Counted from the stretch's first letter, positions 1 through 11,129 are shown. The stretch is 64,000 bases of DNA from an uncultured Verrucomicrobiales bacterium (GCA_947039485.1 CAMQZC010000008.1:20879-84878), one strand, 5' to 3'. The notes: generated by a model from the letters alone, not told the origin. Translations and numbers: made by a program.

Positions 1-2954
1 TCCTCCCCACCCTCGGTGGTCAGACGGCACTCAACTGCGCTATGGACCTCGACCGTCTGGGTATCCTCACCGCTCACAACGTACGCATGATTGGTGCCAC
101 CGCTGACGCGATTGACAAGGGCGAAGATCGCCTGCGATTCAAGGACGCCATGATCAAGATTGGTCTTGATGTCCCCGCCTCTGGTGTAGCCCACACAATG
201 GCTGAAGCTTGGGACGTTGCCAACACAGTGGTTGGTCGCTACCCCCTCATCATTCGCCCTGCCTTCACCCTCGGTGGTACAGGCGGCGGCATCGCTTACA
301 ACAAGGCTGAGTTTGAGGATATTGTAGGCCGTGGCCTCGACCTCTCCCCTGTCACAGAAGTGCTCATTGAAGAGTCTCTGCTGGGTTGGAAAGAATTCGA
401 AATGGAGGTCATGCGCGACCGCAATGACAACTGCGTGGTGATTTGCTCCATTGAGAATTTCGACCCCATGGGCGTACACACAGGTGACTCAATCACAGTG
501 GCTCCTATCCAGACGCTCACTGACCGTGAGTATCAATGCATGCGCGATGCATCATTCGCCGTTATCCGCGAGATTGGCGTTGAGACTGGTGGTTCTAACA
601 TTCAGTTCTCCATGGACCCCAAGACAGGTCGCATGATTGTCATTGAGATGAATCCCCGCGTGAGCCGCAGCTCCGCTCTCGCCTCCAAGGCAACGGGCTT
701 CCCCATCGCTAAGTTTGCTGCTAAGCTCGCTGTAGGTTACAGCCTCGATGAGCTGCGCAACGACATCACCCGCGAGACTCCTGCTTCCTTTGAGCCCTCA
801 ATTGACTACGTTGTCACCAAGATTCCTCGCTTCACCTTCGAGAAGTTCAAGAAGGCTGACGAGCGTCTCACTACCGCGATGAAGAGCGTGGGTGAGGTCA
901 TGAGCATCGGACGCACCTTTAAGGAATCCATGCAAAAGGCTCTCCGCTCCCTCGAAACTGGTCGCTGGGGCTTTGGCTTTGACACCAAGGAACCACAGAA
1001 CCCCACTCGTGCGGAAATCTGTGCCAAACTTACTATCCCCAACGCTGAGCGTATCTTCTGGCTGCAAACAGCCTTTGTCAATGGCTTCACTCAAGAAGAA
1101 ATCGTTGAGCTCACCGCTATCGACCCTTGGTTCATCGACCAGCTTGAGCAAATTGCCGCTGCTGGGATGAATCTCAAGAATCTCGACCTGCGCGAGGCCA
1201 AGCGTCTCGGCTTTGCTGACCGCCAAATCGCACTCGCTCGCGGCTGCACGGAGGACGATGTACGCGCACAGCGCAAGGAAAAGGGCATCATCCCCACCTA
1301 CCGCCTCGTTGACACCTGCGCGGCTGAGTTTGAGGCTTACACGCCCTACTACTACTCCACCTATGGTGAAGAAAACGAGGCTCGACCCAACGATAAGAAG
1401 AAGATTGTCATCCTCGGTGGTGGTCCCAACCGCATCGGTCAGGGTATTGAGTTTGACTACTGCTGCGTGCACGCATCCTTTGCTCTCAAGGAGCTAGGCT
1501 ATGAGACTATCATGGTCAACAGCAATCCTGAGACGGTCTCTACTGACTATGACACCTCAGACAAGCTTTACTTCGAGCCTCTCACTCTTGAGGATGTGCT
1601 CAACATCTGCGATCAGGAGCAGCCTCACGGCGTGATTGTCCAATTTGGCGGTCAAACTCCTCTCAATCTCGCAGCGGCTCTCGAAGAACGCGGTGTACCC
1701 ATCATCGGCACAAGCCCACGCAGCATTGAGCTGGCAGAAGACCGCAAGTACTTCTCAGCCCTGCTCGATGAGCTCGACCTCAAGCAGGCCGAGGCAGGCA
1801 CTGCCACCAATGAAGATGAGGCTATCGTCGTTGCTAACCGCATCGGCTACCCTGTGCTCGTACGCCCCTCCTTCGTGCTGGGTGGCCGCGCCATGATGAT
1901 TGTCTACAGTGAAGCTGAGCTGCGCACCTACATGCGTGAAGCTGTTGATGCCTCTCCTGAGCGTCCTGTGCTGGTTGACCGCTTCCTTGAGAACGCCATG
2001 GAGATTGACGTTGACGTCATCGCTGATGGAGAGACTCAAGTCATCGGTGCCATCATGCAGCACGTTGAGCCAGCGGGTATTCACTCCGGTGACTCCGCTT
2101 GCATCATCCCCCCCAGCCAAGTCAGCGATGCCATGATGGCTGAGATGACTCGCGCCGCTAAGTCACTTGCCCAAAAGCTTGAGGTACGCGGTCTGATGAA
2201 CTGCCAGTTCGCCATCAAGGATGAGGAACTCTACATCATCGAGGTCAACCCACGCGCTAGCCGCACCGTACCCTTTGTCTCCAAGACAATTGGCGTACCT
2301 CTTGCCAAGCTTGCTGCTAAAGTCATGAGCGGTATGACCCTCAAGGAGCTCGGATTCACCACTGAGGTGACTGTGCCCTACTACACTGTCAAGGAAGCTG
2401 TCTTCCCATGGAATCGCTTCCAAGGTATTGACGTCGTACTAGGACCTGAGATGCACTCCACAGGTGAGGTTATGGGTATCGACCGCGATCCCGATATTGC
2501 TTATCTCAAGAGCCAAATCTCCGCCTTTAACACCCTGCCATCAGAGGGCAAAGTCTTTGTATCGGTCAATGACCGCGACAAGGCAGCTGTCCTCCCCATC
2601 GCAGAAAAACTCATTACCGCAGGCTTTAGCATCTGTGCGACCAAGGGTACAATGGACCATCTGGTAGCTAATAACATCACCTGTGAGCGTGCTTACAAGG
2701 TGCTTGAGGGTCAACGCCCCAACATTGTCGACTGCATCAAAAATGGTGACATCGTCTTCATCGTCAACAGCCCCGGCTCCCATGACGCTCGCGAAGATGA
2801 GGTAGCTATCCGCGCTGCCGCGGTGAGCAACCGAATCTCCTACTGCACCAACATGTCTGGCGCTGCTGCCTGTGCTTCCGCCATGCTCAACAGCATTGAC
2901 AAGGAAACAGAGGTCTGCACAATCCAAGAATATCATGCGATCTTAAAAGGATAA
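1..2954 (+). CDS. carB: Carbamoyl-phosphate synthase large subunit (5' truncated by window edge)
   Basis: Frame is open upstream of the listed ATG ([19 protein letters not shown]); two ATP-grasp halves, [20 protein letters not shown] motif, C-terminal MGS-like domain. Confidence 0.97.
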   Translation, partial: LPTLGGQTALNCAMDLDRLGILTAHNVRMIGATADAIDKGEDRLRFKDAMIKIGLDVPASGVAHTMAEAWDVANTVVGRYPLIIRPAFTLGGTGGGIAYNKAEFEDIVGRGLDLSPVTEVLIEESLLGWKEFEMEVMRDRNDNCVVICSIENFDPMGVHTGDSITVAPIQTLTDREYQCMRDASFAVIREIGVETGGSNIQFSMDPKTGRMIVIEMNPRVSRSSALASKATGFPIAKFAAKLAVGYSLDELRNDITRETPASFEPSIDYVVTKIPRFTFEKFKKADERLTTAMKSVGEVMSIGRTFKESMQKALRSLETGRWGFGFDTKEPQNPTRAEICAKLTIPNAERIFWLQTAFVNGFTQEEIVELTAIDPWFIDQLEQIAAAGMNLKNLDLREAKRLGFADRQIALARGCTEDDVRAQRKEKGIIPTYRLVDTCAAEFEAYTPYYYSTYGEENEARPNDKKKIVILGGGPNRIGQGIEFDYCCVHASFALKELGYETIMVNSNPETVSTDYDTSDKLYFEPLTLEDVLNICDQEQPHGVIVQFGGQTPLNLAAALEERGVPIIGTSPRSIELAEDRKYFSALLDELDLKQAEAGTATNEDEAIVVANRIGYPVLVRPSFVLGGRAMMIVYSEAELRTYMREAVDASPERPVLVDRFLENAMEIDVDVIADGETQVIGAIMQHVEPAGIHSGDSACIIPPSQVSDAMMAEMTRAAKSLAQKLEVRGLMNCQFAIKDEELYIIEVNPRASRTVPFVSKTIGVPLAKLAAKVMSGMTLKELGFTTEVTVPYYTVKEAVFPWNRFQGIDVVLGPEMHSTGEVMGIDRDPDIAYLKSQISAFNTLPSEGKVFVSVNDRDKAAVLPIAEKLITAGFSICATKGTMDHLVANNITCERAYKVLEGQRPNIVDCIKNGDIVFIVNSPGSHDAREDEVAIRAAAVSNRISYCTNMSGAAACASAMLNSIDKETEVCTIQEYHAILKG

Positions 2955-2976
2955 ACAACACTCTAACAACAACTTA

Positions 2977-3008
2977 CTCACAGCAGTCGATATTTCGACT
3001 GCTGTGAG
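2977..3008. terminator. Perfect 14-bp hairpin after carB
   Basis: CTCACAGCAGTCGA-TATT-TCGACTGCTGTGAG. Confidence 0.6.
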
Positions 3009-3023
3009 CTTGTTTCCAGCAAG

Positions 3024-4322
3024 ATGATCAGCAGCACTATCCAGCCACGCCCCGAGCGATCCCTGTACATGGGTTGCTTTGCCGCGCCTGCGATTGAGCA
3101 AATACGCGTAGCTTTCATCGGGATGGGGAGACGCGCCCAGCATCTCAGCACCCTGCTCGCCCCCATGGAGGGTGTGAGTATCGTGGGCATCTGCGACATC
3201 AAGCCCGAGCGCACGGAGGAGGCCTTGTCCATCCTCCATGAGCTAGCTGAGCCCTCTGCCACCTGCTACGGTAAGGATGAGCTGGACTACCAACGCATGC
3301 TAGCTGAGCTCAAACCTGATGCGGTCTTTATCACCGTGGGTTGGAACCATCACGCGACGGTCGCCTGCGCCTGCATGGAAGCAGGTGCCCATGCCTTTGT
3401 CGAGGTACCCCTCGCTACCTCCATCAAGGATCTCTGGCAGATTGTTGATAGCTCTGAGAAGCATCAACGCCACTGCATGATGATGGAGAATGCTAACTAC
3501 GGCCGTCACGAGCTACTCTTTCTCAACATGGTGCGCCTCGGTCTCATCGGGGAACCCGTGCATGCGGAGGGAGCCTACATCCATGACCTGCGCTTCACCC
3601 TGACGGATGACAATCGCACTGAGTCCGAGTGGCGCACGCGCCACTACTTGCATCGCAATGGCAATCTTTACCCCACCCACGGGCTAGGCTCGCTCTCTCA
3701 ATATATGAATCTGGGGAGAGGCTGCGACAGCTTCTCTCACCTCGTCTCTATGTCGAGCAGCTCAAGGGGCTTTGGAAACTACAGCAGCGAGCACTTCCCT
3801 GCGGATCATGAGTGGAACAGTCAGCCCTTTGCCTGTGGCGATATCAACACCTCTATCATCCAGACCTGCATGGGGCGCAGCATCATGCTGCAATGGGATG
3901 AGTGCAGCATGCGTCCCTACACGCGACACAACTTTATCCAAGGCACACGAGGTATCCTCGCAGGCTACCCCACGCGCGTCATCTCCGAGCTCCTCGGTGC
4001 CAAGGAGCACGATGATTGGACTCAGGGGGAGGCCCTGGAGGCTATCTATAAGCAGTATGATCACCCCCTCTGGAAGAGGCTGGGCGCACGTGGCGAGGAG
4101 TTAGCTGGCAAGCGAGCTCGCGACTACATCATGCTCAGTCGCATTGTCCACTGCCTGCGCAGGGGAGAGCCCCTCGACCAGAACGTCTATGAGGGAGCCT
4201 ACTGGTCATCAGTCGCCGAGCTCAGCGAGCGCTCTGTGGCGGCCGCTGGAGAGCCTGCTAGCTTCCCCGATTTCACGCGTGGCGACTGGCGCAAGACGCC
4301 TGGTATCATCATCCACGACTAA
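3024..4322 (+). CDS. Gfo/Idh/MocA family oxidoreductase, GH109-like
   Basis: N-terminal Rossmann motif IRVAFIGMGRRAQHL; FVEVPLA; RNGNLYPTHGLGSLSQYM, typical of the GH109 family. Confidence 0.8.
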   Translation: MISSTIQPRPERSLYMGCFAAPAIEQIRVAFIGMGRRAQHLSTLLAPMEGVSIVGICDIKPERTEEALSILHELAEPSATCYGKDELDYQRMLAELKPDAVFITVGWNHHATVACACMEAGAHAFVEVPLATSIKDLWQIVDSSEKHQRHCMMMENANYGRHELLFLNMVRLGLIGEPVHAEGAYIHDLRFTLTDDNRTESEWRTRHYLHRNGNLYPTHGLGSLSQYMNLGRGCDSFSHLVSMSSSSRGFGNYSSEHFPADHEWNSQPFACGDINTSIIQTCMGRSIMLQWDECSMRPYTRHNFIQGTRGILAGYPTRVISELLGAKEHDDWTQGEALEAIYKQYDHPLWKRLGARGEELAGKRARDYIMLSRIVHCLRRGEPLDQNVYEGAYWSSVAELSERSVAAAGEPASFPDFTRGDWRKTPGIIIHD

Positions 4323-4412
4323 TTCCGTATAGTTACCCTACCCCCTCTGGGCTGGGTGATTTTCTCGAGGCCTTCTATTTGAGTACTTTCTCGATCTCAT
4401 ATATGATGAGCT

Positions 4413-4982
4413 GTGATGACTACATCCACACGAGATACACAAATTGGCGTGAGCTATATGCTGCGAGCAACCGCAGCAGCCACGATAAGCGCAAAGGTCG
4501 GCAAGGTGACCTATACACTAGCCAGACACACAGGAGACGAGAGTGCTCTATTCTTCATCTCTCCTGCCACACAGGTTACGATTGAGCATGAGGGCGATTT
4601 TGTCTTAACCTATTGTTTTAAAGGAGCCTTCGCGTCTGCTTCAGGCGAAGGCGCAAAAAGAAATGCATCACTCCAGCGAGTTGAACTAACCGATAACAGC
4701 CATCTCCTACTTGAAGGAAGCATGTACTATGTCCTGCCCCCCTCAGCGGCACTCAAACTAACGGGCTGGGTCAATCCTCAGACCGATAGAGTATGCACCT
4801 GCGAACTGGAGCTCAACCCAGGGGCACGAGTTGACTGGTCAGCTCTAGCTAGCGTCTGCATCGACGGTGGCACCCTACCAGTCGAAATTGCCCAAGGCTC
4901 AGCTGAGGTCTACGCCATCCGCTGGACAGGACAAAACACGCTCATCAACCACGCGTACTCCGTCAAACTAACAAGCAACTAA
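4413..4982 (+). CDS. Hypothetical protein, possible phage-structural-like protein
   Basis: 189-aa ORF immediately followed by the ORF at 4984 (1-nt gap). Confidence 0.5.
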   Translation: MMTTSTRDTQIGVSYMLRATAAATISAKVGKVTYTLARHTGDESALFFISPATQVTIEHEGDFVLTYCFKGAFASASGEGAKRNASLQRVELTDNSHLLLEGSMYYVLPPSAALKLTGWVNPQTDRVCTCELELNPGARVDWSALASVCIDGGTLPVEIAQGSAEVYAIRWTGQNTLINHAYSVKLTSN

Positions 4983-4983
4983 T

Positions 4984-5535
4984 ATGTCCTACGCAAAATT
5001 CAACGACAAGGCAGATATTGAGTTCTTCCAGCGCATCCCCAACATCACAGGAGCCACAAAGGAAGAGATCGAATGCTATGCGACAGAGGCTGGATACAAA
5101 AGCATCCTGACGCGCAGCAAAACTCACCAATACTGCGAGAAGAACTACCGAGAGACAAGCAAATGCATCATCGAGGAGTGGCTTGAGATGAGCTATGAGC
5201 AGGCCGCGAGCTCACATAAACAGCGCGCCGAGCAGCGCGCTAACGAAGCCATTGCCACCACAGCACAAGTTGATGTGAGCGGCCTCGGTCTGAGCGCCAT
5301 CTACAGCCCAGAGAAACAAACAGAGCTATCCAATCTACTCGTCCTCGGCATAGGCGCGAGCTACATTGATGCTGATGGGCACGCTCATGAGATGAGCATT
5401 GAGCAGCTGCGCGAGATAGCGCTCGCACTCATGGCACATAAATCCGCTATTGAGGCTCAGAAGCTCAGCTGCATCAGAGCTATTGATACCGCAACTACAG
5501 CGGCAGAAGTAGCCGCCGTTGCAATCGACTACTGA
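4984..5535 (+). CDS. Hypothetical protein with C-terminus resembling phage tail DUF4376-type domain
   Basis: YIDADGHAHEMSIEQLREIALALMAHKSAIEAQKLSCIRAIDTATTAAEVAAV resembles the C-terminal pattern of tail-fibre-associated DUF4376 proteins. Confidence 0.5.
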   Translation: MSYAKFNDKADIEFFQRIPNITGATKEEIECYATEAGYKSILTRSKTHQYCEKNYRETSKCIIEEWLEMSYEQAASSHKQRAEQRANEAIATTAQVDVSGLGLSAIYSPEKQTELSNLLVLGIGASYIDADGHAHEMSIEQLREIALALMAHKSAIEAQKLSCIRAIDTATTAAEVAAVAIDY

Positions 5536-5550
5536 TGCCTCGACAATAAA

Positions 5551-5580
5551 AAACAGTCTCTCGCAATCGAGAGACTGTTT
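5551..5580. terminator. Rho-independent terminator, possibly bidirectional
   Basis: AAACAGTCTCTCG-CAAT-CGAGAGACTGTTT followed by a T run. Confidence 0.8.
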
Positions 5581-5604
5581 TTTGCTATTAAGATATCTAG
5601 AATC

Positions 5605-6021
5605 TTAGACTGCAGGAGCAGGTGTAGGTGCTACGCATTGTGTTGCAGGGACGAGCTTGATGGCTTTGCAATGCTTATGAGCAGGAGCGGCACATGGCTT
5701 GCAGGATGTTGCTGGAGCAAGCTTCATGGCTTTGCAGCACTTCTGAGCTGGTGCTGCGCAGGGCTTGCAGGGCTTGCAGGCAGGAGCGGCACATGGCTTG
5801 CATGGCTTGCATGGCTTACATGGCTTGCAGGCAGGAGCTGCGCAGGGCTTGCAGGATGTTGCTGGAGCAAGCTTCATTGCTTTGCAGCACTTCTGAGCTG
5901 GGACTACTTGAGCTGGTGCTACTAGAGCTGGTGCGACTTGAGTAGGTGCTACTTGAGTCGGTGCTACTTGAGCAAGGATTGGCAGAGCTGCCAACAGGGC
6001 GAAAATCAATGATTTCTTCAT
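5605..6021 (-). CDS. Exported Cys/Pro/Lys-rich repeat protein
   Basis: Signal-peptide-like MKKSLIFALLAALPILA, then QVAPT repeats, QKCCKAMKLAPATSCKPC (twice) and CKPCKPCKPCKPC; 18 Cys in 138 aa. Confidence 0.65.
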   Translation of the reverse strand: MKKSLIFALLAALPILAQVAPTQVAPTQVAPALVAPAQVVPAQKCCKAMKLAPATSCKPCAAPACKPCKPCKPCKPCAAPACKPCKPCAAPAQKCCKAMKLAPATSCKPCAAPAHKHCKAIKLVPATQCVAPTPAPAV

Positions 6022-6142
6022 ATTATTTGATGTTTTAGTGGGTTAGATACGAAGCCCAAGACATCTCGGGCAAGTCTCTATAGACTCTCATTTTCGGGCT
6101 GATTAATCAAGCCTTATTCGAGTCTTATTCGAAATGAAAAGC

Positions 6143-6173
6143 GAGCCAGCAAGCTCATAGAGGCTGCTGGCTC
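6143..6173 (-). terminator. Hairpin downstream of rph
   Basis: GAGCCAGCA...TGCTGGCTC, T-rich on the minus strand side. Confidence 0.5.
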
Positions 6174-6195
6174 GAGAATTAAGGGATAAATAATT

Positions 6196-6978
6196 TTACT
6201 TACGCGCGAAGAAGTCACGCAGATTGGAGAGGTCGCTTGGCACAGTCTCATCAGCTCGGGCGATAGCCTCACGCTGGACGACGGCTATGTCTTGGACGCC
6301 CTTGCTAGCAAGAGCAATCATCTGAGCCATCTCATCAGGGGTAAAGACAGCCTCCTCACCAGAGCCCTGCAGCTCGACAAACTCACCGGCATCAGTCATG
6401 ACAACATTCATGTCAACCTCCGCATCACGGTCCTCTACGTAGCAAAGGTCAAGCAGGACGGTGCCCTCGCACTTCCCAACGGAGACCGCGGAGATGAGCT
6501 TCTTGAGGGGACTTTTCACAAGGAGACCCTTTGATACGAGCCGATTGAGGGCGATAGCGAGGGCGACTGTTGCGCCCGTGATGCTAGCGGTACGTGTACC
6601 ACCATCAGCCTGCAGGACATCACAGTCAATCCAGATGGTACGTGGCCCGAGGGCTTCTAAATCAACTGCCGCACGGAGACTACGGCCAATAAGTCGCTGA
6701 ATCTCAACAGAGCGACCATCAACACGGCCAGAGGTGCTATCGCGACGCTTGCGATCGAGCGTGGAGTAAGGCAGCATGGCGTACTCAGCAGTGAGCCAGC
6801 CACCGCTGACGCGCTGATTCTTCATCCAGCGTGGCACATCTTCTTCAATGGTCACCGCGCAAATCACGCGTGTGTCACCAAAGCAGGCAATTACGGAGGC
6901 TGAGGCGTGGGGAGCCACGTCTAGGATAAACTCAAGGGGGCGCATCTGATCGAGGCTACGGTCATCGTGTCGTTTCAT
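6196..6978 (-). CDS. rph: Ribonuclease PH
   Basis: RPLEFILDVAPHASASVIACFGDTRVICAVT...AEYAMLPYSTLDRKRRDS...EIQRLIGRSLRAAVD; start set at MKRHDD because a promoter-like element lies just upstream (the ORF track starts at 6996). Confidence 0.95.
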   Translation of the reverse strand: MKRHDDRSLDQMRPLEFILDVAPHASASVIACFGDTRVICAVTIEEDVPRWMKNQRVSGGWLTAEYAMLPYSTLDRKRRDSTSGRVDGRSVEIQRLIGRSLRAAVDLEALGPRTIWIDCDVLQADGGTRTASITGATVALAIALNRLVSKGLLVKSPLKKLISAVSVGKCEGTVLLDLCYVEDRDAEVDMNVVMTDAGEFVELQGSGEEAVFTPDEMAQMIALASKGVQDIAVVQREAIARADETVPSDLSNLRDFFARK

Positions 6979-7110
6979 ATGGAGAGACTCTAGCACATCC
7001 AGCGCGCGCTAACAATGGCAAAATGAGCATTGACAGAATCCGCTTCACTATGTTAATTTACCTCTAGAGTAATTCAAATCCCATTACTCATCCCCTCCCA
7101 CCCTCTCTTT

Positions 7111-7593
7111 ATGAAGGACAGCCTCGCGCAATTCATCAAAATCGGTCTCATTATTCTCGGGTTCTCCATCATCCTCGCATGGCTAGACACCCGTATCTTC
7201 GAGCCCAATCGCATGCCTCCCTGCCAGCAAGATCAGCTGGCAGAACATCACATTTGCCTCGAAAAATTGCTCAAAGATTGGAGTGATAAGATCGTGTGGA
7301 TTGATGCACGCAATCAAAATGATTTTGAAGTCAATCACCTGCGCCTCCCTGACAACCGCATGTTCCAAATCCAGTCAGGCGACGAGATGCAACAACAAAT
7401 TGATGCCGCTATCGCCCGACTTCTTGAGGCCGGGGAGAAGGGCGAATGCGTGGTTGTCTTTTGCAGCATGGGGTGCAGCAAGGCAAATGATGTCGCCGCA
7501 GAGCTCCGTCAATTGGGTCTAATTGATGCGCCCGTCTTTATCCTTGAGAGAGGTTGGGATGCTATTAAGAAAGATAATAGCCTACTCAACTAA
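7111..7593 (+). CDS. Rhodanese-like domain membrane-anchored protein
   Basis: N-terminal TM, then VWIDARNQNDFEVNHLRLPDN...VVVFCSMGCSKANDVAAELRQLG. Confidence 0.75.
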   Translation: MKDSLAQFIKIGLIILGFSIILAWLDTRIFEPNRMPPCQQDQLAEHHICLEKLLKDWSDKIVWIDARNQNDFEVNHLRLPDNRMFQIQSGDEMQQQIDAAIARLLEAGEKGECVVVFCSMGCSKANDVAAELRQLGLIDAPVFILERGWDAIKKDNSLLN

Positions 7594-7606
7594 ATAAACC
7601 TAGTCC

Positions 7607-10600
7607 ATGTCCTCCCCCTCGGCACAAACGCCTGATGAGCTCATCATCACCGCCTGTGCCATCCTAGACCCCCTCCCCGTCTCCCTCCTCCCCAAGGAGC
7701 TCCGAGGCAGGGCAGAAACACTTCATCATCGAGGACTACTCCTCATTGACAACGCTGGCTACTCAGTCAAGCAGCAGGAGCGCATCAGCCAGCTGCAAGC
7801 CAGATTTGAGGGCAATGCTGAGCTCGGCAGACTCATCGCCGCCATCATCCCCGAACTTCGCCTCCTCCCCCGACATCCTGGCGCCTCACATCTCCGCGCG
7901 TTGGCGCGATTTGCCCTCTGCAAAGGAGATGGTCCAGCCTTTCTAGAGAACTTTAATCTCTACGGGGACATGGTTCATCCGGGCTGGCACCCCGATCGTG
8001 ATCATCAGATCTTTTGGCCGTCAGTTCTCGGTGAGCAGCTGCTAGATGCCGAGCTGATTCCAGAAAGTAAGGCTAGCGAGGAGCTCTTTGCCCTACAGCT
8101 CGCATACTACAGCCTCCGTGAGCAGCCTGAGCAGATGGCGAGCCTCCTCCCCGATGCGACAGAGGAGCTCCTCTGCATCCACGACTGCCTCTGTGCTGAC
8201 CTCTCTCGCTTGCGCAGCCGTCCCAGCAGCCCCCTTTCTCAGGCCTGCATCCTACTGTTGCAAGGTGAATGGCAGGAGTCCCACCGCAGATTCAACAACT
8301 GCATGGGTAGAAGTCTACACGCAGGCATCCTCCTCCAGCAGCGCAGGATTCAATCAATACTCCCTCTGGCCCTACTCGCAGCCCTGCGAGCCAAGGCAGG
8401 CAGGCAGAGCATTGACCAAAGCATCAGCCTAATACTCAAAACGCTCCCTTCACAGAGCGGCTTAGCGCTCTGTACCGCCCTCGCCAAGCAAGACCCAGCC
8501 GACGCCTGCGCCGCAGCACAGGACATACGCCCCGAGACGGCCTTTGACCACATGCTACTCGCCATCCTCCCAAGCCCCCAAATCAGCGGAGAGCAAGCTC
8601 TGCAAGCCTGCGCTGCCAACTGGCCCCTCTACGCCCACTACATCGCAACAGCCCTACCCGAGATGGCAGAGCTAGCCATCTACCGCCACAAGGACATCGC
8701 CAGCATCGCCCCTCTACGACACATTGCCAGCCTAGCCCCTATCCCTGAGTTGGACGAAGAAAAGCGCATCTTTTGGGATATCCAGCTCGATGAGACAGGG
8801 CAGCGCATCAACAAGGTGCAACCACGCATCCTGCTCGCCTCAGACGAGGGAAAAAAACTCGGCCGCCCCATCTCCTACGACAAGCTGCGACGTGGAGACT
8901 ATGCGGCAGCCTGCTCCCAAGAGGATCTACGACTTATCCAGCATATCAGCAGAGATGAGCGACTGCACACCGCCGCTTGGAGCCTCAACAGCGCAGGCAT
9001 TGCCTCCCTCTCCCATCACCCGCGGCTGCGCCTCATCGGTGCCGCCTCAAGCCGCAGCCCTCTCCAGCTCCTGCCCCCCAGCAGCCCGCAGGCAGATCCC
9101 CGAGAGCTGAGCCGTCACGGCAATGGCCGCTACCAACTCGGTGCCAACGGCCAATTATCACTCAGTCCAAATCCTGACACACACGCCCTCGCCATCCTAC
9201 TGAGCTATCGCGAGCAAGTCCTACAATTTAGCCTCCCCCTATCCATCCCCTGCCCCTCAGGCCTACGCGCAGAGCGACTCGTTGAGCAGAGCTGGCAGGT
9301 TACAGGTGAGGTCGCCGCCCTACACGCCCTGCAATTACTCAAGGAGCTTGCGCATCAACAAGAGCTTCAACTCCTCTGGCAGGGATCGGAGCCCATCAGG
9401 CTCAGAGAGCGAGCCACTGGAGATATCCAGATTCAGATTCAAAAAAGCAAGCTGGGTCAGTGGCTAGAAATTGGCGCCCAGTTAGCGATAGATGAGAGCC
9501 TCGTTTACGAGCTCCGCGACCTGCTCCCCCTCTACCAACAGCGTGTCGGCAACTGCCTACCACTGGGCGAGGGGCAGTATCTCCCCCTCTCTCCCAAGCA
9601 GGAAGAGCAGCTCGCCTTTCTCTCCAGCGGCAGCTTTACCCAGCGCCGCAAGCAGCTCATGAGCCCAGCAGCCCAAGGCCGGCTGCATCAACTCTGGCCA
9701 GAGCAAATCCCCAGCTCAACTCCAAGCGAGGTAATAGTCACCCCCGCGACTCTACAAGCCCAGCTGCGTCCCTATCAGGAGTTTGGCTTCCGCTGGCTAG
9801 CCAAACACGCCGCCGCAGGCTGCGGCTGCTGCATCGCTGATGAGATGGGGCTAGGTAAGACCATCCAGCTACTCAGCCTACTGCTCCACCGTGCCGAGCA
9901 GGGCCCGAGCCTCATCATCGCCCCCCTCTCACTGCTGCGCAACTGGTGCAATGAAGCTGCCCAATTTGCCCCCACGCTACGCGTGCAGCTCTACAGCCGA
10001 GAACAGCCCCTGCAGCTAGCAGCAGGCGACATCCTCATCGCCAGCTACGGGCAAATTACCCACCAAATTGAGCACTTTAGCAGCATCCACTGGGACTGCA
10101 TCATCCTCGATGAGGCGCAGGCGATTAAAAACCCGCGCTCCCAGCGCAGCCGAGCCATCAACAAGCTGCACTCCACCTGCCGCATCGCCGCCACAGGCAG
10201 CCCACTCGAGAACCACATCAGCGAGCTCTGCACCATCATCAACATCCTCAACCCCAACCTACTGGGCAGCATACAAAAAACCCAGCGCGGACTGGAGCAA
10301 AAAGAACAGCTCTCAGCCATCCGCCAACTCATTGCCCCCCTCATCCTGCGCCGCCGCAAAAAGGACGTCCTCCCCGAGCTCCCCTCCATGATCGAGACCC
10401 TCATTGCCGTCGAGCTCAGCAAGCAGGAGAGGGCCCTCTACGAGAGCCACCGCCGAGCAGCCCTAGAGAGCCTCCAGCAGGAGAGCCACAGCAGCATCCA
10501 CGCACTCGCCGCACTCAACAAGATGCGCCGCATCTGCTGCCACGGCGGTCTCATCGATAAGCGCATCAAGGAATCCTCCAAGCTCACGCACCTCGCGGAG

Positions 10601-11083
10601 CTACTGCAAGACCTCCTTGCCGAGGGGCACCGCGTGCTCATCTTTAGCCAATTTAGCTCGCTTCTCCGCCTAGCGCAGCAGCAGATGACACAGCAGATCA
10701 AGCTCCATAGCCTCTATCTGGATGGCAAAACCCCAGCCAGAGAGAGAGCGGAGCTCGTCGAGCAGTTCCAAAACGGCGCAGGCGAGGCATTCTTCATCTC
10801 CCTCAAGGCAGGAGGGACAGGGCTCAACCTCACCGCAGCGGACAGCGTCATCCTGCTTGACCCATGGTGGAACCCTGCCAGCGAGGCGCAGGCAGCAGCG
10901 CGAGCGCATCGCATCGGGCAAGACTCACCGGTCACACTCTTCCGCATCATCAGCTGCGACACCGTTGAGGAGCAAGTGCTAGAATTGCAGCGAGAGAAAA
11001 AACTACTCATTGAGGATTTTGAGCAGATGAGTGCAGACCAGCTCCAGCAGCTACTTGATCAACAATCTCAAATCCTTGTTTGA
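7607..11083 (+). CDS. SNF2-family DEAD/DEAH helicase
   Basis: DEMGLGKTIQLLSLLL, DEAQAIKN, LKAGGTGLNLTAADSVILLDPWWNPASEAQAAARAHRIGQ. Confidence 0.93.
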   Translation: MSSPSAQTPDELIITACAILDPLPVSLLPKELRGRAETLHHRGLLLIDNAGYSVKQQERISQLQARFEGNAELGRLIAAIIPELRLLPRHPGASHLRALARFALCKGDGPAFLENFNLYGDMVHPGWHPDRDHQIFWPSVLGEQLLDAELIPESKASEELFALQLAYYSLREQPEQMASLLPDATEELLCIHDCLCADLSRLRSRPSSPLSQACILLLQGEWQESHRRFNNCMGRSLHAGILLQQRRIQSILPLALLAALRAKAGRQSIDQSISLILKTLPSQSGLALCTALAKQDPADACAAAQDIRPETAFDHMLLAILPSPQISGEQALQACAANWPLYAHYIATALPEMAELAIYRHKDIASIAPLRHIASLAPIPELDEEKRIFWDIQLDETGQRINKVQPRILLASDEGKKLGRPISYDKLRRGDYAAACSQEDLRLIQHISRDERLHTAAWSLNSAGIASLSHHPRLRLIGAASSRSPLQLLPPSSPQADPRELSRHGNGRYQLGANGQLSLSPNPDTHALAILLSYREQVLQFSLPLSIPCPSGLRAERLVEQSWQVTGEVAALHALQLLKELAHQQELQLLWQGSEPIRLRERATGDIQIQIQKSKLGQWLEIGAQLAIDESLVYELRDLLPLYQQRVGNCLPLGEGQYLPLSPKQEEQLAFLSSGSFTQRRKQLMSPAAQGRLHQLWPEQIPSSTPSEVIVTPATLQAQLRPYQEFGFRWLAKHAAAGCGCCIADEMGLGKTIQLLSLLLHRAEQGPSLIIAPLSLLRNWCNEAAQFAPTLRVQLYSREQPLQLAAGDILIASYGQITHQIEHFSSIHWDCIILDEAQAIKNPRSQRSRAINKLHSTCRIAATGSPLENHISELCTIINILNPNLLGSIQKTQRGLEQKEQLSAIRQLIAPLILRRRKKDVLPELPSMIETLIAVELSKQERALYESHRRAALESLQQESHSSIHALAALNKMRRICCHGGLIDKRIKESSKLTHLAELLQDLLAEGHRVLIFSQFSSLLRLAQQQMTQQIKLHSLYLDGKTPARERAELVEQFQNGAGEAFFISLKAGGTGLNLTAADSVILLDPWWNPASEAQAAARAHRIGQDSPVTLFRIISCDTVEEQVLELQREKKLLIEDFEQMSADQLQQLLDQQSQILV

Positions 11084-11108
11084 CAGCGAGCTGACCAGAT
11101 GCTATGCT
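11080..11108 (+). promoter_or_regulatory. Sigma70-like promoter for thioredoxin-like gene
   Basis: TTGACA-N17-TATGCT. Confidence 0.6.
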
Positions 11109-11129
11109 AATCTCCAATTCAATCATTTT

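Noticed and set aside
5638-5945. Plus-strand ORFs opposite the Cys-rich gene (GLAGLAGRSGTWLAW repeats)
   Set aside because: The minus-strand frame has a signal peptide and coherent repeats; plus-strand frames are complements of the repeats.
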